A DNA stretch of 8,965 nucleotides, from assembly GCF_002293435.1 (NCBI RefSeq), contig NZ_DBDF01000122.1, positions 1-8,965 on the forward strand, given 5' to 3'. The notes beneath the pieces were generated by a model that was given only the letters and a program-made list of their open reading frames with translations, was not told the DNA's origin and ran no database searches. The translations under genes were made by a program, and so were the position numbers. Position 1 is the first letter of the stretch. Each line of letters starts with the position of its first letter. The DNA comes from Bacteroides sp. UBA939 (GTDB lineage Bacteria > Bacteroidota > Bacteroidia > Bacteroidales > Bacteroidaceae). Of this stretch, positions 5,836-8,965 are shown piece by piece.

Positions 5836-7206
5836 ATGAAAGTGAAACCGGATTTGAGCTTTTGGAAGCTATGGAACATCAGCTTCGGCTTTTTTGGCGT
5901 ACAGATTGCATACGCCTTGCAGAGTGCAAACATCAGCCGTATTTTTGCAACACTGGGTGCAGACCCGCATAACCTGAGTTATTTCTGGATACTGCCGCCG
6001 CTGGCAGGTATCATTGTGCAACCCATCGTGGGCGTTGCGAGCGACAAGACGTGGACGCGCTTCGGACGCCGCATCCCCTACCTCTTCGTCGGTTCGCTGA
6101 TTGCCGTACTGGTGATGTGCCTCTTGCCCAATGCCGGCAGCTTCGGCATGGCGGTGAGCACGGCAATGATATTCGGATTGGTATCGTTGATGTTCCTCGA
6201 CACCTCCATCAACATGGCAATGCAGCCGTTCAAAATGATGGTGGGCGACATGGTGAACGAAAAGCAGAAAGGCCTTGCCTACTCCATCCAGAGTTTCCTG
6301 TGCAATGCCGGCAGTCTGGTAGGGTTCCTGTTCCCGTTTATCTTTACGTGGATTGGCATCAGTAACATAGCTCCGCAGGGTGTGGTGCCCGACTCGGTGA
6401 TTTACTCTTTCTACATCGGAGCCGCCATCCTGATACTCTGCGTAATCTACACCATAGCGAAGGTAAAGGAGATGCCGCCCGCCGAGTATGCCGAATACCA
6501 CGGCATCACCGAAGAGGAGAAGACGGAAAAGGTAAACATGCTGAAGCTGCTGGTGAAAGCGCCGAAAGCATTTTGGACGGTAGGTCTGGTTCAGTTCTTC
6601 TGCTGGTTTGCCTTCATGTTTATGTGGACGTACACCAATGGCAGTGTGGCTGCCAACGTATTTGACGCTCCTACTGTGGAGACTGTTGTAAACGGAGTAA
6701 GCAAAGTTGTGCTGGATACAAAGAGCATTCAGTATCAGAATGCTGCCGACTGGGTGGGTGTGCTGTTTGCCGTACAGGCTATCGGTTCTGTGCTGTGGGC
6801 TGTGTGCATTCCGTTGTTCAAGAATCGCAGGTTTATTTATTCGCTCAGTCTGGTGCTGGGCGGTCTGGGTTTTATCTCTACTTATTTCGTTCACGACCAA
6901 TATATCCTGTTCATATCTTTCGTACTCATCGGTTGCGCATGGGCAGCCATGCTGGCATTGCCTTTCACCATCCTGACCAATGCGCTGAGCGGCGGGCACA
7001 TGGGAACTTATCTGGGATTGTTCAACGGAACTATCTGTATTCCGCAGATTGTGGCTGCTTCGCTTGGTGGAAGTATTCTTGCTCTGTTCACCCCGAAAGG
7101 CATGTTGCCGCCGGAAATCAATATGCTTGTCATGGCGGGCGTCATGCTGATTGTTGGGGCGGTTTGCGTATATTTGATTAAGGAGACGAAGAGGGAGAAA
7201 TTATGA
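5836..7206 (+). CDS. MFS sugar transporter, SLC45/GPH-like
   Basis: Inner-membrane sugar permease of 456 residues. About twelve hydrophobic helices can be placed: near 12-35, 47-66, 80-99, 104-126, 148-172, 187-209, 246-267, 307-328, 333-352, 356-383, 391-418 and 428-448. The loop after helix 2 carries GVASDKTWTRFGRRIP (66-81), the G-x-x-S-D...R-x-G-R-R-x-P signature of the glycoside-pentoside-hexuronide and SLC45 sucrose/maltose carriers, which are usually cation symporters. LWNISFGFFGVQIAYALQSA near the N-terminus is also typical. An extracytoplasmic loop (about 269-306) between helices 7 and 8 is rather long. The gene follows a LacI-family regulator and probably shares its transcript. A disaccharide such as maltose or sucrose is a plausible substrate, but no neighbouring enzyme confirms it. 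The stop codon abuts a large inverted repeat. Confidence 0.9.
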   Translation: MKVKPDLSFWKLWNISFGFFGVQIAYALQSANISRIFATLGADPHNLSYFWILPPLAGIIVQPIVGVASDKTWTRFGRRIPYLFVGSLIAVLVMCLLPNAGSFGMAVSTAMIFGLVSLMFLDTSINMAMQPFKMMVGDMVNEKQKGLAYSIQSFLCNAGSLVGFLFPFIFTWIGISNIAPQGVVPDSVIYSFYIGAAILILCVIYTIAKVKEMPPAEYAEYHGITEEEKTEKVNMLKLLVKAPKAFWTVGLVQFFCWFAFMFMWTYTNGSVAANVFDAPTVETVVNGVSKVVLDTKSIQYQNAADWVGVLFAVQAIGSVLWAVCIPLFKNRRFIYSLSLVLGGLGFISTYFVHDQYILFISFVLIGCAWAAMLALPFTILTNALSGGHMGTYLGLFNGTICIPQIVAASLGGSILALFTPKGMLPPEINMLVMAGVMLIVGAVCVYLIKETKREKL

Positions 7207-7287
7207 AACACAGAGACGCGGAGGCACAGAGAGGGCGACTACGTCGCAAAGTAAGAAAAACTCTGTGTACTCCGCGTCTCTGTGTTT
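7206..7287. terminator. Large inverted repeat between convergent stops, likely bidirectional terminator
   Basis: The left arm (7206-7231) and right arm (7261-7287) pair over 18 bp (core AAACACAGAGACGCGGAG), then a 1/2-nt bulge, then 7 bp. The last A of the transporter TGA is the first base of the left arm, and the right arm ends on the first base (complement of the final A) of the convergent gene's TAA. The 29-nt loop holds a second small hairpin, GCGAC (7235-7239) with GTCGC (7243-7247). On the plus strand the stem is followed by TTTTATT, which suits termination. The arm sequence recurs at 8941-8965. Confidence 0.7.
7261..7286 (-). repeat. Left copy of the inverted repeat bracketing the AAA/PD-(D/E)XK gene
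   Basis: Read towards the gene, this copy is CTCTGTGTACTCCGCGTC followed by TCTGTGTT. It differs from the copy at 8941-8965, read in the opposite direction, only by one extra A. The two copies enclose the minus-strand gene as terminal inverted repeats would. No transposase is present between them. Confidence 0.55.
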
Positions 7288-8834
7288 TATTCCACCAGCC
7301 ATTTCTCAATATTACGGGTCTTGGCGGAGAAGTTCACACCTATCTTGAATAGCTGCCGGGAGTCGTGTTCAAACGGCCGGGCGTACTGCTTTTCATTGAT
7401 TTGTTGCAAGGCTTCTTCGGCGGTGCCGTCCAGTTTGAACTCCATGACGTATATAAACTTATCCGTTTGAAGCACTAAGTCAATGCGCCCGGCACTGGTG
7501 TGGTATTCAGCCTTTACGTAGAAACCTACCAGCTTGAAGACTATGAAGAGTACATTCTGATAGTGCAGTTCCAAGTCACGAACCAGTTCGTACGGGGTAT
7601 CGGAGAAGAGGCTTTGCAGGCGACGGAAGAAGGCGTCACAGTCGCCGACACGTACTTCCTGGACAAACTTCTTAATTCCGAAAGAAGAATCCCCCGCATT
7701 GGTATTGGCATAGAAAGGAAGCAGGAATTTGGTGAACCCTTCTTCCACTTCACGGTTGGGGAAGCCCAGACGGTAGGAATCAAACTCTTTGTCATATTTC
7801 TTAATGGTGAGATAACCGCTCTGATAAATCACAGGGATGGGGTCGGTATCTGTACTGTCTATTCCTTCCAGTACACTGCTTGGTGTTTCGTCGAGAGTGA
7901 TATCCGCCAGATTGCAGTTATGCCTTATCAGCAGTTCCACCAGATAAGTGGGTGTGCCCGTGGCAAACCAGTAGCTGCCGAATTCATTCCGGTCAAAGGT
8001 ATTAAGCAGGCTGAACGGATTATACATCCCGATGGAGTTTGCTGCGAAATGATAGCCGTCATAACATATTTTCAGTTCAGAGCAAACCTCCTCGTAGGTC
8101 ATATCCTGACTGTCCGCCAGCGTATGCAGCTCCTCTTCCAGGTTATCATGAATCTCCTGCTCTGTGATGCCGCAAAGTTCCACATAATGTTTGCTCATTG
8201 ATATATCCTTCAGGTTGTTCAGGTCGCTGAAAACGCTTACCTTGCCGAAGCGGGTTACGCCTGTCAGCATGACGAATTTGATGTATTCGTCCTGGCTTTT
8301 CAGTGTGCCGTAGAAGGGTTTCAGAGTATTCCGTAGAGACTTCTGTAGTTCTTCGTTCCCGATGGCTTGCAGCAGGGGCTTGTCGTATTCGTCTATGAGG
8401 ACAGCGACGCGTTGCCCCGTTTGTTCGCAGGCGCGCCGGATGATACCGGCAAAGCGCAGGGAAAAAGACGTTTCCGAAGGTTCGGCGCCATATACTTTTT
8501 CCCACCTCACCAATGCTTCGTTGAGTATCCTGTCCAAGCTTTCGGGTACATCATATTTCTCTATATTCAAATCCAGGTGCAGAACGGGGTGTCGTGTCCA
8601 GTCCTTCTCCAACTGTTCCATTGCCAGTCCCTCGAAGAGTTCTTTCTTGCCTTCAAAGTAGGCTCTGAGCGTAGAAATCAGCAAGCTCTTGCCGAAGCGG
8701 CGGGGGCGGCTGAGGAAGTAATATTTGCCCGTCTTCACTAACTTATAAATCAAGGCGGTCTTATCTATATACATATAGCCGTCCTTGCGAAGACTCTCGA
8801 AATGCTGGATACCGATAGGATAAAGTTTGCTCAT
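7287..8834 (-). CDS. AAA-ATPase-like protein with C-terminal PD-(D/E)XK nuclease domain
   Basis: A 515-residue protein of the AAA-ATPase-like (PF09820-type) plus PD-(D/E)XK (PF08011/DUF1703-type) architecture. The N-terminus has the family opening YPIGIQHFESLRKDGYMYID. A P-loop-like SRPRRFGKS (42-50) has K49 and S50 in Walker A positions, and AVLIDEYDKPLL supplies Walker B residues D148 and E149. The middle contains FVMLTGVTRFGKVSVFSDLN and CYDGYHF, also familiar from this family. The C-terminal domain has D452 in AGRIDLVLQ and E465-x-K467 in YVMEFKLDG, the core of a PD-(D/E)XK active site. Length and motifs suggest an intact, full-size protein. Such genes are numerous in Bacteroidales genomes, but their function is not established; nuclease activity is inferred from motifs. 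It is convergent with the transporter, has its own promoter box and is bracketed by inverted repeats. Confidence 0.88.
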   Translation of the reverse strand: MSKLYPIGIQHFESLRKDGYMYIDKTALIYKLVKTGKYYFLSRPRRFGKSLLISTLRAYFEGKKELFEGLAMEQLEKDWTRHPVLHLDLNIEKYDVPESLDRILNEALVRWEKVYGAEPSETSFSLRFAGIIRRACEQTGQRVAVLIDEYDKPLLQAIGNEELQKSLRNTLKPFYGTLKSQDEYIKFVMLTGVTRFGKVSVFSDLNNLKDISMSKHYVELCGITEQEIHDNLEEELHTLADSQDMTYEEVCSELKICYDGYHFAANSIGMYNPFSLLNTFDRNEFGSYWFATGTPTYLVELLIRHNCNLADITLDETPSSVLEGIDSTDTDPIPVIYQSGYLTIKKYDKEFDSYRLGFPNREVEEGFTKFLLPFYANTNAGDSSFGIKKFVQEVRVGDCDAFFRRLQSLFSDTPYELVRDLELHYQNVLFIVFKLVGFYVKAEYHTSAGRIDLVLQTDKFIYVMEFKLDGTAEEALQQINEKQYARPFEHDSRQLFKIGVNFSAKTRNIEKWLVE

Positions 8835-8862
8835 AATTGCGGTATTTATAATGCTGTATGTG

Positions 8863-8870
8863 CAAAGGTA
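8863..8870 (-). promoter_or_regulatory. Bacteroides-type -7 box for the AAA/PD-(D/E)XK gene
   Basis: The minus strand reads TACCTTTG, matching TAnnTTTG, 28 nt upstream of the ATG at 8834. This gives a leader of roughly 20 nt. No clear -33 element is seen. The gene therefore carries its own promoter inside the repeat-bracketed segment. Confidence 0.6.
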
Positions 8871-8898
8871 AACAAAACGAATGAATTTTGAAATGATG

Positions 8899-8916
8899 AA
8901 TTATGAATTATTGAAC
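8899..8916 (+). repeat. Second copy of the 18-nt dispersed repeat
   Basis: AATTATGAATTATTGAAC here is the reverse complement of 4551-4568. It leads directly into a partial CACGGAG motif, and TTGAACAC(A/G)GAG occurs twice, at 8911-8922 and 8938-8949, so it joins the AT-rich repeat to the CACAGAG repeat family. Confidence 0.5.
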
Positions 8917-8940
8917 ACGGAGGCTTATCTTTCTTTGTTG

Positions 8941-8965
8941 AACACAGAGACGCGGAGACACAGAG
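8941..8965 (+). repeat. Right copy of the CACAGAG inverted repeat, at the window edge
   Basis: This 25-nt copy (core AACACAGAGACGCGGAG, then ACACAGAG) is the third occurrence of the sequence forming the 7206-7287 hairpin. It has the same orientation as 7207-7231 and is inverted relative to 7261-7286. The window ends inside or at the end of the repeat, so its full length, and whether a mirror-image arm follows, cannot be seen. Confidence 0.6.

Noticed and set aside
5869..6999. A 376-codon open frame on the minus strand opposite the transporter
   Set aside because: It lies wholly antisense to a well-supported twelve-helix transporter. The translation is rich in His, Arg and Gln with no domain pattern, as expected from the complement of a GC-rich membrane-protein gene.
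7500..8201. A 233-codon plus-strand open frame opposite the AAA/PD-(D/E)XK gene
   Set aside because: It is antisense to a gene with clear Walker-like and nuclease motifs, and it has no recognisable domain, promoter box or start context of its own.
7206..8965. Ordinary insertion sequence covering the right-hand third
   Set aside because: Inverted repeats are present, but the enclosed protein has AAA-like and PD-(D/E)XK motifs, not a known DDE, serine or HUH transposase pattern. No target-site duplication can be judged at the window edge, so it is kept as a finding and not called a mobile element.

Overview
The window looks like chromosomal DNA of a gut-type Bacteroidales, most likely Bacteroides or a close relative. 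The evidence is TAnnTTTG promoter boxes instead of sigma70 -10 elements, starts with little or no Shine-Dalgarno sequence, a Cys-Gly-Glu-Asp-Asp lipoprotein N-terminus, a Listeria-Bacteroides (InlB) repeat, and an AAA-like/PD-(D/E)XK protein of a family abundant in that order. No species is claimed, because nothing could be searched. There are six convincing protein genes and no RNA gene, CRISPR array or recognisable transposase.

Layout. Positions 1-249 hold no gene. They begin with a 22-nt tandem array (7-94) that folds into two mutually exclusive hairpins. Positions 250-1863 (minus) encode a lipoprotein with one InlB-type repeat, a seven-unit RCC1-like propeller and a C-terminal beta domain. 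Diverging from it is a two-component pair: a NarL/LuxR-type response regulator (1998-2612) and a periplasmic-TPR histidine kinase (2634-4559). The 134-nt gap between the divergent genes holds a perfect 20-bp palindrome (1925-1944). Exactly 20 nt separate it from a TAnnTTTG box on each side, the geometry expected of one activator site serving both promoters. I infer that the lipoprotein is an output of the two-component system.

Positions 4560-4757 hold a hairpin, a 12-bp LacI-family operator-like palindrome and a promoter box. These precede a LacI-family repressor (4758-5765) and an SLC45/GPH-like sugar transporter (5836-7206), which probably form a small sugar-responsive unit. No glycoside hydrolase or kinase lies beside them here.

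The last segment is a convergent gene (7287-8834, minus) for an AAA-ATPase-like plus PD-(D/E)XK protein. An imperfect inverted repeat (7206-7287) fills the gap between the two stop codons exactly, and a third copy of the same repeat lies at the window's right edge (8941-8965) in the opposite orientation to the left flank. The gene is therefore bracketed by about 25-bp inverted repeats and may be a mobile or repeat-associated cassette.

The strongest leads are the symmetric palindrome, the inverted-repeat-bracketed AAA/nuclease gene, the 22-nt array, and a sharp base-composition change inside the kinase gene between its sensor and catalytic halves.
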